The notes under the pieces are model-generated. The model worked only from the letters and a program-made list of their open reading frames with translations, did not search any database and was not told the origin of the DNA. The position numbers and the translations under genes are program-made. Positions 8,271 to 17,130 of a DNA stretch of 64,000 nt are shown piece by piece. Each line of letters starts with the position of its first letter. The stretch's first letter is position 1. Location of the stretch: contig NZ_JABEQJ010000025.1 of NCBI RefSeq assembly GCF_014174255.1, positions 1-64,000 of the forward strand, given 5' to 3'. This stretch comes from Gluconacetobacter sacchari (GTDB taxonomy: Bacteria; Pseudomonadota; Alphaproteobacteria; Acetobacterales; Acetobacteraceae).

Positions 8271-9076
8271 CGGCGACGCTCCTGTCCGATCGTCTCGCCG
8301 CAGAGCGCGGCGGTCAATGCGAAGACGCCCAGCACGAGTCCGGGCAACAGGGTCTGTCCCGGAGCGATGAAGATCAGTTCCTGCCCTTCCTTGACCATGT
8401 AGCCGATATCGGGCGCCGGCGGTCGCACGCCGAGGCCGAGATAGGAAAGCGCGGCCGCGGTCAGTCCGGCAGTCGCGACGACCGAACCGGCCTGCACCAG
8501 CAGCGGACGCACGATATTAGGCAGGATTTCGCGCACCAGAACATGGAACCGCGAGAGGCCGACGGCACGCGCTGCCAGGACGTATTCCTTCCTGGCTTCG
8601 ACCGAGGCAAGAGCGCGGGCCAGGCGCGCGAAGACCGGAATCTGCGAGATACCGACGGAAATGATCAGATTGATGACCGAGCCGCCGAGCGCAGCCATCA
8701 CCAGAATGGCGGCGAGAATGAGGGGGATGGACATCATCACGTCCACGACGCTCATCATCAGCCAGTCGGTTCTGCCACCAATCCCCCCGGCGACCAGCCC
8801 GTAGGCGCCCCCGGCAAGCGTGGCGAGAAAGACCGCGCCAAACGAAACGGCCAACATGGGACGGAGGCCCCATATCAGCCGGGAAGCAACATCGCGCCCG
8901 AATCCGTCCGTGCCCAGAATGCCGCTGGAACCGAAGAGAGGAGACAGCGGCGCACCCGTCGCGGCCAGCGGATCGGCAGGCGCGATATACGGTGCCAGAA
9001 TTGCGACCGCTAGGTACAGGCCCAGGATCGTCCATGGCAGAACGACCGGCATCGCGAACGGGGTCAGCCTATGCAT
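8267..9076 (-). CDS. ABC transporter permease (DppC/OppC family)
   Basis: This is the second permease, about 269 residues from ATG 9076, which starts eight bases inside the end of the binding-protein gene. An alternative start lies at 9088. It shows the DppC hallmarks: an N-terminal membrane segment followed by ADPLAATGAPLSPLFGSSGI and LGTDGFGRDVASRLIWG, the conserved HPLGTDxxGRDVLSR region of the family, and an EAA-like loop near ASVEARKEYVLAARAVG. It forms the translocation channel with the DppB-like protein. Confidence 0.9.
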   Translation of the reverse strand: MHRLTPFAMPVVLPWTILGLYLAVAILAPYIAPADPLAATGAPLSPLFGSSGILGTDGFGRDVASRLIWGLRPMLAVSFGAVFLATLAGGAYGLVAGGIGGRTDWLMMSVVDVMMSIPLILAAILVMAALGGSVINLIISVGISQIPVFARLARALASVEARKEYVLAARAVGLSRFHVLVREILPNIVRPLLVQAGSVVATAGLTAAALSYLGLGVRPPAPDIGYMVKEGQELIFIAPGQTLLPGLVLGVFALTAALCGETIGQERRR

Positions 9077-10676
9077 CGACCACGACATCCTCGAGAAATG
9101 TACGAAAGGTTCCAAGCGCGTTCACGGGAATGCCGCGCAGCCCGGCGGAGGCGACAACGGGCATGAACGTATTGACCATAGCGGCCACCGGCAGCATCCG
9201 TTCGGCCATGAACCTGTTCATGGCGACGTAGCGTGCTGCACGCCGTGTGGGATCGTGCTCGGCATTGGCCGCCGCGATCGCCTGATCGAGCGCTGGCTGA
9301 TCAGGCAAGCCCGTCTGTGCCGTCATATGCTCGGCGACCGTACAGCCGGTCGCGAACAGGGGCGAGAACCGCCCATCCGGGTCGGGGAAGAAGGCGGAAC
9401 GCTGAAGAAAGCAGGCATCGTGCCCGGTCCTGCTGAAGGCCCGGGCATTGAAGGTCCCGGTATCCAGATAGTCCACCGTCGCACGGATCCCGATCGTCCG
9501 CAGCGAACGTTCCACGACCTGTCCCAGCCGCATCCAGAAACCGTTATTTTCGGACAGGATCGTCAGTTCCATGCCCATCATGCCCGCGTCACGCAGAAGA
9601 GCACTGGCCTTTTCCGGGTCGAAGGCCGAAAGATCCATATGGCTCGGATCATAGCCTGGTTCGGATTTCGGCGTGATGTATCCGGGCAGTTCCGCCTTGC
9701 CGAAGAAGGCGTCGGCAATGATGGCCTCACGGTCGATTCCGTGATTGATCGCCTGGCGCACCCGCAGATCGGCCAGCTTCCTCGCCGAACAGTTCATGGC
9801 GAGCGCCGTGGTGATGAAGGCTGCCGGACGGGTGAAACGAAGGCCCTCCATGCGCCCCAGGCGGTCGATATTGGAATAGGGAACGGAGTTCGTGATGTTA
9901 AGCTGATCGCTCGCCAGTGCGGAAATCTGGGCCAGCGGATCCGGAATCACTTCCATGACGACGCGCCGGGTCGCGGGGCGGCCGGCATAGAAACCGTCGA
10001 ACGCTTCCAGTACCACCCGTTCGTTCGAAGTGACGGAGGTGATCCTGTACGGCCCGCAGGCGCTGAGGTCCGGTCCGATATGCCGCCCTTTTTCCGACAG
10101 CGTCCGGGGGGAAATGATGACCATGTCGGGCCGGGAGAGACGGCCGGGGAGCGCGGCATCGGGCTTTTTCAATATGATGCGAAACGTGTTCGGCCACGGT
10201 ACGGAAAAGCCCGCGATATTGGCGCCGCCCAGATTTTCCAGGGCGAATGACATATCCGGACGTGTCGGGTCCGTGGAATCGATCATGCGGTTAAACGTAC
10301 GCAGCACGGCCTGGGCATCCACCGGAGTGCCGTCGTGGAATGTCAGCCCCCGGCGAATGCTGAAATCGTATGTCAGACCGTCAGGCGAGAGGCTCCAGCT
10401 TTCCGCGACGGCCGGTTGCGGTACTGGATCGGAAAAATCCATGTGGGTCAGGCCCCGGGCGACCATATCGACCACATGGACACTATCACCGAAGCCGATC
10501 CATGTCTGCGGTTCGAAATTGCCGACAAGATCGGGCAACGCGAAGACGATCGTCTTGTCCCGGTCGCGCGCGGCACTGCCCCGCGGCGGGCCGACCATGG
10601 CCGTGCCGCCCGCGATCGCCAGGAATTTCGCAAGCGCACGACGCGACAGTGGTGCAGCATGTCGGAAACAGACCAT
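9069..10676 (-). CDS. ABC transporter substrate-binding protein, family 5 (DppA/OppA type)
   Basis: The 535-residue protein is a periplasmic family 5 solute-binding protein. Its N-terminus carries a twin-arginine-like signal (SRRALAKFLAIAGG, then an Ala/Gly-rich segment), so export may use the Tat route. Family signs are the PALAESW-like PAVAESWSLSPDG, the LTFHDGTPVDAQAV segment and the long C-terminal lobe. It lies first among the five importer genes, directly after the HpxZ-like gene (30-base gap). The ligand cannot be read from sequence; neighbouring amide and amidine hydrolases point to a small amide, ureide or heterocycle. Confidence 0.88.
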   Translation of the reverse strand: MVCFRHAAPLSRRALAKFLAIAGGTAMVGPPRGSAARDRDKTIVFALPDLVGNFEPQTWIGFGDSVHVVDMVARGLTHMDFSDPVPQPAVAESWSLSPDGLTYDFSIRRGLTFHDGTPVDAQAVLRTFNRMIDSTDPTRPDMSFALENLGGANIAGFSVPWPNTFRIILKKPDAALPGRLSRPDMVIISPRTLSEKGRHIGPDLSACGPYRITSVTSNERVVLEAFDGFYAGRPATRRVVMEVIPDPLAQISALASDQLNITNSVPYSNIDRLGRMEGLRFTRPAAFITTALAMNCSARKLADLRVRQAINHGIDREAIIADAFFGKAELPGYITPKSEPGYDPSHMDLSAFDPEKASALLRDAGMMGMELTILSENNGFWMRLGQVVERSLRTIGIRATVDYLDTGTFNARAFSRTGHDACFLQRSAFFPDPDGRFSPLFATGCTVAEHMTAQTGLPDQPALDQAIAAANAEHDPTRRAARYVAMNRFMAERMLPVAAMVNTFMPVVASAGLRGIPVNALGTFRTFLEDVVVDA

Positions 10677-10706
10677 GTCGTTACCCGGCCCCTACCCTGT
10701 CGCGCC

Positions 10707-11099
10707 CTATACCGTCTCGCCCAAAAGGCTCACATGGGCCGAGACGACCCGCCATCCGTCCGACGTACGCAGCAGCGTCTTCGTCTCGCGCCCGCTCCGG
10801 TCGTGATCAGCGCGCTGGTACTCCGTGTTCGCGGTGGCGAAATCGCGCCCGTATGTCGTGATGATCGTCTTCATAAGATCGCGTTGAAAGGCTCCCGTAC
10901 GACGGGCGCGCCGGAATAGGCTGATATCCTGCCACCCATACAGGTTCTCCCCCACACCATAACGCGTCGTCTCGGCCCTGTTCCAGAAAAGCTCTTCCAA
11001 CACCGGCACGTCGTTCGCCAGAAGCGCTGCTTCGTAACGGTCGAAGACGGCGCGTACTTCCGCCACCACCTCGGGCAAGTTGATCGGATAATCAGTCAT
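10707..11099 (-). CDS. hpxZ: HpxZ/AtzH-like protein (DUF3225, SnoaL-like fold)
   Basis: This 130-residue protein belongs to the AtzH/HpxZ group of NTF2-like proteins. It shows the family's early helix AEVRAVFDRYEAALLANDVPVLEELFW and the RYGVGENLYGWQDI segment, and ends with a TSDGWRVVSAHVS strand. In Klebsiella the hpxWXYZ genes support oxalurate use; in cyanuric-acid degraders AtzH works next to the AtzE-AtzG hydrolase. The chosen start (11099, MTDYPINLP) is the family start; the frame runs further upstream without coding features. It sits five bases after the AtzE/HpxY-like gene, in the same order as known clusters. Confidence 0.85.
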   Translation of the reverse strand: MTDYPINLPEVVAEVRAVFDRYEAALLANDVPVLEELFWNRAETTRYGVGENLYGWQDISLFRRARRTGAFQRDLMKTIITTYGRDFATANTEYQRADHDRSGRETKTLLRTSDGWRVVSAHVSLLGETV

Positions 11100-11103
11100 G
11101 ATG

Positions 11104-12405
11104 TCACCTCGTAATGCGAAATCCGGCGGTGTCGAGCGTGGCCAGCGCAGCAAGCAGTCGGTCCTCGCGACCACGCGCGGCAACGATTTGCACGCCGACC
11201 GGCAGGCCCGTTTCCGGCCCCGTTACGGCGGCCACGGCGACCGGAACATGGGTCAGGGTCAGACATTGCGTGAATTTTCCGATGCCCAGCCGGATTGGCA
11301 GCACCTCGCCCGCGACCGTCAATTCGGCCGAGCCCAGCGGAAAGGCGGGACACGGTGCGGCGGGCGCCAGCAAGATGTCCACATCGGACAGCAGGGCATC
11401 GATCTGGTCGCGGGCAAGCGCTTGCATCCGATAGGCGGCGGCAAGCCAGTCGTCGGGCAGCAGCGCGCCCGCGCGCAGGCGATTGCGGCAGGGGGCTCCG
11501 AAGTTCTGGGCGCCCGCGTTCAGCCCGGCAAGATGCCGGCGGCCGCTTTGCCCCATGGTCATGAGGAACGCAGCCGCCCGTGCGGCTTCGGCCAATGGGA
11601 AGGATGCCGTGCGTTCAGCCTTCAGGATGGCACCGGCCCGCGTCACCGCCGTGACGACGTCGGGGTGCAGGGGCGTCTCGAAATACCCGTCCAGCCGCGC
11701 ACAGGACAGGTGTCCCTCCGCAGCATGTTCGCCCGTCATGGCCTGCCAGACCGTGGTGGCTGTCGGGCAGTCGGCGGCCAGGATGCCGACGTGGTCAAGA
11801 GCGTCGACGAACGGATAGACCCCCGCGCGTGACAGTTTGCCGAACGTGGGCTTGAACCCCACCACACCGCTCAATGCCGCCGGCACGCGTGACGACCCGT
11901 TGGTATCCGTGCCGAGCGCAAAGGGCACGGCACCTGCTGCGACCAGCGCGGCGGAGCCCGAAGACGATCCGCCGGCGCTCAATCCCCCGCCGTACGGATT
12001 AACGGTATCGCCGTCATGCACGTTCTCGCCCGTGAAGCCGTAGGCAAGTTCGTCCATGTTCGTCAGCGCGACAAGAATCGCGCCGGCGTCTTCCAGCCGG
12101 CGGATAACGGCGGCGTCCTCCGTTGCCGGAGGATCGTTCTCCGTCGCCCGACTTCCAGCCCGGGTAGTCAGTCCGGCCACGTCGAAAATATTCTTCGCTG
12201 CAAAGGGCATGCCGGCAAGCACCCCCGCTTGCTGGCCGGCGTGATGCAACGCGTCGATGCGGTCGGCCCGGTCGAGCGCGCGCGCCGCCAGTATGGCGGT
12301 AACCGCATTGAGCGGGCGCAATGCCTCGATCCGCGTGAGGGTGGCACTGACGCGTTGCCGCGCGGTCGCACGGGCGGTATCATCGGGCATCGCTACGTCA
12401 CTCAT
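11104..12405 (-). CDS. hpxY: AtzE/HpxY-like amidase (amidase-signature family)
   Basis: The 433-residue protein is an amidase-signature enzyme with the Ser-cisSer-Lys triad: K71 in PFAAKNIFDV, the GGSSSGSAA loop (145-153) and S171 in GTDTNGSSRVP. Its best relatives by motif are AtzE (1-carboxybiuret hydrolase) and HpxY of the oxalurate route, both of which work with a tiny partner subunit, AtzG/HpxX. That partner is encoded immediately upstream, and its stop overlaps this start (ATGA at 12402-12405). The reaction is most likely hydrolysis of a carbamoyl or oxalyl amide bond in the cytoplasm. Confidence 0.85.
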   Translation of the reverse strand: MSDVAMPDDTARATARQRVSATLTRIEALRPLNAVTAILAARALDRADRIDALHHAGQQAGVLAGMPFAAKNIFDVAGLTTRAGSRATENDPPATEDAAVIRRLEDAGAILVALTNMDELAYGFTGENVHDGDTVNPYGGGLSAGGSSSGSAALVAAGAVPFALGTDTNGSSRVPAALSGVVGFKPTFGKLSRAGVYPFVDALDHVGILAADCPTATTVWQAMTGEHAAEGHLSCARLDGYFETPLHPDVVTAVTRAGAILKAERTASFPLAEAARAAAFLMTMGQSGRRHLAGLNAGAQNFGAPCRNRLRAGALLPDDWLAAAYRMQALARDQIDALLSDVDILLAPAAPCPAFPLGSAELTVAGEVLPIRLGIGKFTQCLTLTHVPVAVAAVTGPETGLPVGVQIVAARGREDRLLAALATLDTAGFRITR

Positions 12406-12602
12406 GTCTGCTCGCTTTCCCGCAAGACGCTCCGGACAAGTGCGTGGAAACCCGCTGCGCGTTCCAGGTTGAGAATGATGTCGGCCGTTTCGTCGTCGTG
12501 CCATTTCAGGCCGGTTTCTCGTGCACGCATGTGCATGAGCGCCGTCAGGTCCAGATCCGGGTCAGGGGGGAGATAGGTCGTCACGTCAGCGTCCCGCCGC
12601 AT
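12402..12602 (-). CDS. hpxX: AtzG/HpxX-like small subunit (DUF4089)
   Basis: A 66-residue protein with the DUF4089 pattern: a short N-terminal strand, then a helical part ending NLERAAGFHALVRSVL, as in AtzG and HpxX, the small partners that stabilise AtzE-type amidases. The start is uncertain: ATG at 12602 overlaps the HpxW-like gene by 17 bases, and a GTG at 12584 would give a protein six residues shorter. Its stop is coupled to the amidase start. Only size, position and short motifs support the call, but the combination is characteristic. Confidence 0.75.
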   Translation of the reverse strand: MRRDADVTTYLPPDPDLDLTALMHMRARETGLKWHDDETADIILNLERAAGFHALVRSVLRESEQT

Positions 12603-14364
12603 AGGTAATGCGTCGGGGATCGGCCGCCGCCACCAGAACGGGCACTCCCGTCGGATCGAGCTTGCGATACCCGGCGATGGAAATGCCGCCGGCGTCGAAT
12701 TCGAACGCGGGCCAGACATAGATGTCGTGGCCGCGACGGGACAGTTCTTCGCGTATCTGCGGATCGACCCGCTCCTCGACAGCCAGGCGAAGCGGGAATG
12801 CCGGATGCGGGTAGAACGAACCAGGATGCGAAAAGGTGGCGATGCGGGGACTTTCGACGGCCTGTTGCGGCGTGATGCCGAACGCGATCATGTCGACCGT
12901 GCTCTCCACCATCGCCTGAACGATCATGTCGCCACCAGGGCTGCCGAGCGCCAGGATCTCACCTGTCTCGGGCCTGTGCAGGATCGCCGGCGCGGGGGTG
13001 AGACGCGGACGCTTGTTGGGTGCGATCGCGCAAGGATGCGCGGGATCGATCCGGCTCTGTACTCCGCGCGGCGAGACGAAATAGCCCAGCGCCGGGCAGA
13101 TTGGGGCGCCGTCGATCGTATCCGACGGCATCGACGAAAACACGTTCCCTGCGGCATCCGTGACGGCGATGTAAGTGGTATCGCAGCGGCCACGCCCGGC
13201 AGCCGACGATAACGCCGCGCCGGGCAGGACACTATCGAGGCCGATTTCCATGCGAAGCGCATCGAGATGGTCGGAGGACAGCAGCGTCTCGACCGTGATG
13301 GAGGCGAAATCCGGATCGACATAATATTTTTCGCGTTCGGCGAAGCCCTGCTTCATTGCCTCGGCCATCATGTGCAGATGATCGGGCGACCCGCGTCCGA
13401 AATCCTCTAGAGGCGTGCGTTCAAGAATGCCGAGCGCCTGAAGCATGACGGGACCCTGGCCGACGATACCAGGCGTGTAGACGTTCCAGCCTCGAAACGT
13501 GACCGAAGGTGCGCGCGATACGCGGGACTGGAACGCCGCCATGTCCGCCTCGGTCAGCCAGCCTCCCGTCTCGCGGTGAAAGGCGATCAGCTCGCGCGCC
13601 ATGTCCCCTTTGTAAAACAGGTCGTGGGCAGCGCGGATCCCCTCCTCCCGCGTGCCGGTATCTGCGGCTGCCAGGCGTTCCAGGCTGTCGGCCAGCGCCT
13701 CCTGCACCAGGATTTCACCCGGATGCGGCGGCCGGCCGTGCGGCCAGTAGATGGCGCGCGACCCCTCGTAGAACTTGAAGCCGCTGCCCAGCAGTTCGAA
13801 CGCCTTGGCGGAGCGGAGATCGAGCGGGAACCCCCGGCGGGCATAATCGATGGCAGGAGCAATGACATCGCGCAGTCGCCAGGTTCCAAATCGTTCCAGC
13901 GCGGTACACCACGCGGCGAAGGCGGCCGGAACCACGCCGACCGACGAGCCGATGGGCATCGCGCCGTCATGACGGCGCAGATACGCGTCGAGCGTGACGT
14001 CCGCGCCCCAGCTGCCGACACCGTCGATGCACCAGATCGCATCCTCGTCCGCACGCCTGATCAGGGTCGGCGCGACGCCGCCGAGATTGCACATATCCAC
14101 CTGGACTACGTTGGACAGCAGGCCGCCGGCCACACCAGCATCGACCGCCGTACCGCCATTGGCCAGGATTTCAGACATGACCTGTGCGACAATCGGATGA
14201 CCGGCCGAAACGACGAAATCGCGTCCTACCAGCGTCGGCCGCATGGATTCTGGCGAGGGAAACACGGCGGGCGTCGGCGATCCCGCATTGCGCATGCCCC
14301 CCGTGCGCTCTGGCCCTGCATCCTGGTCCCGCGCGGCCCGATCCAACTGTGCCGGCTTGGTCAT
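12586..14364 (-). CDS. hpxW: HpxW-like oxamate amidohydrolase (gamma-glutamyltransferase fold)
   Basis: This 592-residue protein is an Ntn-hydrolase of the gamma-glutamyltranspeptidase family. The self-cleaving nucleophile is visible as DTTYIAV, with Thr396 as first residue of the small subunit; large-subunit signs are GGTAVDAGVAG and CNLGGVAPTLI, and a C-terminal SPGGDMI glycine motif follows. No signal peptide is evident, unlike periplasmic GGTs, which fits the cytoplasmic HpxW group that hydrolyses oxamate to oxalate and ammonia. The start at 14364 has a good Shine-Dalgarno (GAAAGGATAT). The HpxW-X-Y-Z order is as in Klebsiella-type clusters. Confidence 0.82.
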   Translation of the reverse strand: MTKPAQLDRAARDQDAGPERTGGMRNAGSPTPAVFPSPESMRPTLVGRDFVVSAGHPIVAQVMSEILANGGTAVDAGVAGGLLSNVVQVDMCNLGGVAPTLIRRADEDAIWCIDGVGSWGADVTLDAYLRRHDGAMPIGSSVGVVPAAFAAWCTALERFGTWRLRDVIAPAIDYARRGFPLDLRSAKAFELLGSGFKFYEGSRAIYWPHGRPPHPGEILVQEALADSLERLAAADTGTREEGIRAAHDLFYKGDMARELIAFHRETGGWLTEADMAAFQSRVSRAPSVTFRGWNVYTPGIVGQGPVMLQALGILERTPLEDFGRGSPDHLHMMAEAMKQGFAEREKYYVDPDFASITVETLLSSDHLDALRMEIGLDSVLPGAALSSAAGRGRCDTTYIAVTDAAGNVFSSMPSDTIDGAPICPALGYFVSPRGVQSRIDPAHPCAIAPNKRPRLTPAPAILHRPETGEILALGSPGGDMIVQAMVESTVDMIAFGITPQQAVESPRIATFSHPGSFYPHPAFPLRLAVEERVDPQIREELSRRGHDIYVWPAFEFDAGGISIAGYRKLDPTGVPVLVAAADPRRITYAAGR

Positions 14365-14375
14365 GCAATATCCTT

Positions 14376-15119
14376 TCAGGCAAGCATGTAACCGGCATCG
14401 ACCCCGATGGTCGCACCGGTTACAGCAGAAAATTCCGACGCGCAGAGAGCGGCGCACACGCCGCCGACCTCTGCCGGATCGATCAGGCGCTGCGCCGCCC
14501 CTGCGTGGGCAAGCGCGTTCCAGACGGTCTCGAACGCCACGCCACGGGTCTGGGCAATTCCCGCCGCGACCTCGCGCAGCATGGGAGTATCCACATTGCC
14601 GGGTGCCACCGCGTTGACGCGGATGCCATGCGGGGTCAGTTCCGCCGCGACGGCCTGCACCATTCCAATCAACCCGGCCTTGGACGCGCTGTAGGCCGAG
14701 GCATGGGCCTCTCCACGCACCCCGGCAGCGGAGGAGACGAAGACCATTGCCCCACCCTCCTGACGTTCGACCATCTGGCGGGCCATCGCCGAGGCCACGA
14801 TGGCGGCGCCGTCGAGATTGATGGCCATGATCCTACGCCACAAGGAAAAGTCCGTATGGATGATCGCCATCGTCGCGACGATGCCGGCCGTATAGACCAT
14901 GGCGGCGAAAGGACGTGATGCCACAACATGGTCGACCATATCGGCATTGCAGACATTGCATTCGGCAGCCGTATGTCCCGCGCCCAGGGTCTCTATCGCC
15001 GACTGGGCGGATGCGAGCGACCGATCCGCCGCTGTCACCAAGAAGCCGCGGGCGGCGAGGGCAGCCACGCAGGCGCGGCCAATCCCGCCGCCCGCGCCGA
15101 TCACAAGGGCATCGGGCAT
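14376..15119 (-). CDS. Short-chain dehydrogenase/reductase
   Basis: The 247-residue protein is a classical SDR. The nucleotide site is GAGGGIG (residues 8-14), the catalytic tyrosine and lysine are in YSASK, the preceding serine is in VFVSSAAG, and the C-terminus ends TGATIGVDAGYML as usual. It oxidises an alcohol or reduces a ketone with NAD(P). It lies one base after the E1 beta gene, so it probably works on the substrate or product of the E1 enzyme, for instance interconverting a hydroxyketone and diketone. Substrate unknown. Confidence 0.88.
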   Translation of the reverse strand: MPDALVIGAGGGIGRACVAALAARGFLVTAADRSLASAQSAIETLGAGHTAAECNVCNADMVDHVVASRPFAAMVYTAGIVATMAIIHTDFSLWRRIMAINLDGAAIVASAMARQMVERQEGGAMVFVSSAAGVRGEAHASAYSASKAGLIGMVQAVAAELTPHGIRVNAVAPGNVDTPMLREVAAGIAQTRGVAFETVWNALAHAGAAQRLIDPAEVGGVCAALCASEFSAVTGATIGVDAGYMLA

Positions 15120-15120
15120 A

Positions 15121-16158
15121 TCAGGCCCCCTTTGCCATTGTGCGCACGCGGTCGATGATCATGTCGACTCCAGGCACCACCTTGCGTTCAAGCGCCAGCG
15201 CGGCGGGCACGGGTACATCGGGCACCGCCAGGCGCTCGACCTGACGCAGCGCGCCGGGTCCGATCTGCTCGATCACCCGCATGCAGAGTTCAGCGCTAAG
15301 GCCGAAGCTGAGATAATCCTCGTCCACCACCAGCAGCCGGCCGGTCCGGGCGGCCGAGCGCGCGACCGTATCATGGTCGAGTGGCACGACGGTCCGAAGG
15401 TCGACAACCTCCACGGAAATCCCCTCCTGCTCCAGAACGAGCGCGGCCTCCAGTGCGTGTTCGACCATGGAGGACAGCGTGGCGAGCGTCACGTCCCGCC
15501 CCTTGGTCAGCACGACCGCGCGCCCGAACGGCACGGTATAGGCACGGTCGGGGATAGGGGTGTTATTGCGGAAATCGGACAGCTTCTTCAGCAACTGTCC
15601 CTTGTGCTCGATGTAGATCACAGGATCGTCCGAGCGGATCGCAGAAGTCAGAAGGCCGCGATAATCGAACGGATTGGACGGAGCGACAACCTTCAGCCCC
15701 GGCAGATGCGCAAACAATCCCCACAGGCATTGCGAATGCTGGGCCGCCGAGCCGATACATCCGCCCGCGGTCTTGAACACGATCGGCATCTTCTGCCTGC
15801 CACCGGACATATACGGGATCTTGGCCGCCGCATTGAAGATCTGTTCCAGGCAGACGCCGAGGAAATCGACGAACATCAGTTCGACAAGCGGGCGCATGCC
15901 GGCCTGTGCCAGCCCCACGCCCATGCCGGCGAACGCCATTTCGGCGATCGGTGCATCCATGATCCGTCCGGCGCCGAATTCGTCGAGCAGCCCCCGCGTC
16001 GCGCCGAATACACCGCCAGCCCGGCCGATATCCTCGCCGATGCACAAAACGGACGGATCGCGCCGCATTTCCCAGGCGATCGTCTCGGCGATAAGCGCCG
16101 AAAGCTGCCACCCCGAACGATCCGTAACGGCCTCGGTGGCAAGCGTGCTGGCATTCAT
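15121..16158 (-). CDS. Thiamine-diphosphate dehydrogenase E1 component, beta subunit
   Basis: The 345-residue protein matches E1 beta subunits of 2-oxoacid or acetoin dehydrogenases (PdhB/AcoB). Family signs are the early GEDIGRAGGVFGATRGL, the RIMDAPIAEMAFAGMGVGLA segment, the GGCIGSAAQHSQCL segment and the AVVLTKGRDVTLATLSSMV strand of the C-terminal transketolase domain. It forms a heterotetramer with the alpha subunit encoded three bases upstream. No E2 acyltransferase or E3 is encoded in the window, so the enzyme would use E2/E3 from elsewhere or release its product by another route. Confidence 0.88.
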   Translation of the reverse strand: MNASTLATEAVTDRSGWQLSALIAETIAWEMRRDPSVLCIGEDIGRAGGVFGATRGLLDEFGAGRIMDAPIAEMAFAGMGVGLAQAGMRPLVELMFVDFLGVCLEQIFNAAAKIPYMSGGRQKMPIVFKTAGGCIGSAAQHSQCLWGLFAHLPGLKVVAPSNPFDYRGLLTSAIRSDDPVIYIEHKGQLLKKLSDFRNNTPIPDRAYTVPFGRAVVLTKGRDVTLATLSSMVEHALEAALVLEQEGISVEVVDLRTVVPLDHDTVARSAARTGRLLVVDEDYLSFGLSAELCMRVIEQIGPGALRQVERLAVPDVPVPAALALERKVVPGVDMIIDRVRTMAKGA

Positions 16159-16161
16159 CTT

Positions 16162-17130
16162 TCAGACCTCCTCGGAAAAACGATAAAGCAATGCACCTTC
16201 GGGATCCGGCTGCGGCAGTGCCATGATTTCGGCCAGCAGGTCGCGTGCCGCGGCCTTTTCCGCCGCCTCGACGGCATCGAGTTCGGAAGACGTCAGGCCA
16301 AAAGCCTCCAGGCGGTCGCGATAGAGGCGCAGGGGATCGAATTGCGCGCGAAGGTGCTGGCGTTCCTCGCGGCTGCGATATCCTTCCGGATCGCCCTCGA
16401 AATGGCCACGGAAGCGCGCGCATGTCGCCTCCAGGATAACCGGCCCCCCTCCCGCACGGATATGGCGGCTGGCCTCGGCGAACGCATCGGTCATCGCATC
16501 GACGTCGGTTCCATCCACATGCATGCCACGCACGCCATATGCCGAGGCACGTTCCGCAACCGTACGCGTGGGCGAGATCTGATCGAAGCGAATCGATATC
16601 GCGAGCGAATTGTTTTCGACCAGGACCAGAAGCGGTAGTTTCTGCGCACCGGCGATGACCATGGTTTCATGAAAAGCGCCGGTATGGCTGGAACCGTCGC
16701 CCGCTATGCCGACGGCGATCGCATCCGACTGACGCAAATGGAAGGCATAGGCGTACCCCAGAGCGACCGGCAGCGACGCGCCGACGATTCCAGTGGCGGA
16801 AAAATTATTTTCCACGTCGAAAGGATGCATATGCCCGCCACGGCCGCGACACAGACCTTCCGCCTTCTCGCAGATTTCCGCCAACAGGGCGCGACGATCC
16901 ACGCCCTTTGCCAGCGCGTGGAAATGGTTGCGATGTGTGGAAACCACGGCGTCATCTCGACGCAGCGACTCCGCCATACCGACAGCGATCGCTTCCTGTC
17001 CGATGCCGACATGAAGTTCGCCATGAATGACATTTCGCCTCAATGCCTCAAGGCAGGCGTCGTCGAAACTGCGAAACCGCCAGAGGCGACGATAGCGCTC
17101 CAACCGCAGCGTCTGATCCTGCTCAGTCAT
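16162..17130 (-). CDS. Thiamine-diphosphate dehydrogenase E1 component, alpha subunit
   Basis: The 322-residue protein is an E1 alpha subunit (PdhA/AcoA type). The ThDP-binding motif is complete: GDGSSHTGAFHETMVIAG followed by LVENNSLAIS. The preceding GRGGHMHPFD is the conserved GRGGSMH-like loop, and the N-terminal HVGIGQEAIAVG is typical. The short length favours acetoin-dehydrogenase-like enzymes. Its start overlaps the VOC gene stop by four bases. It decarboxylates a 2-oxoacid or cleaves a hydroxyketone with ThDP in the cytoplasm. Confidence 0.88.
   Translation of the reverse strand: MTEQDQTLRLERYRRLWRFRSFDDACLEALRRNVIHGELHVGIGQEAIAVGMAESLRRDDAVVSTHRNHFHALAKGVDRRALLAEICEKAEGLCRGRGGHMHPFDVENNFSATGIVGASLPVALGYAYAFHLRQSDAIAVGIAGDGSSHTGAFHETMVIAGAQKLPLLVLVENNSLAISIRFDQISPTRTVAERASAYGVRGMHVDGTDVDAMTDAFAEASRHIRAGGGPVILEATCARFRGHFEGDPEGYRSREERQHLRAQFDPLRLYRDRLEAFGLTSSELDAVEAAEKAAARDLLAEIMALPQPDPEGALLYRFSEEV

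Noticed and set aside
8820-10250. 476-residue plus-strand open frame
   Set aside because: It is antisense to the permease and binding-protein genes and has no recognisable domain.
14899-16638. 579-residue plus-strand open frame
   Set aside because: It runs antisense to SDR, E1 beta and E1 alpha, which have full motifs and tight operon spacing; the plus frame has only His/Arg-rich shadow composition.
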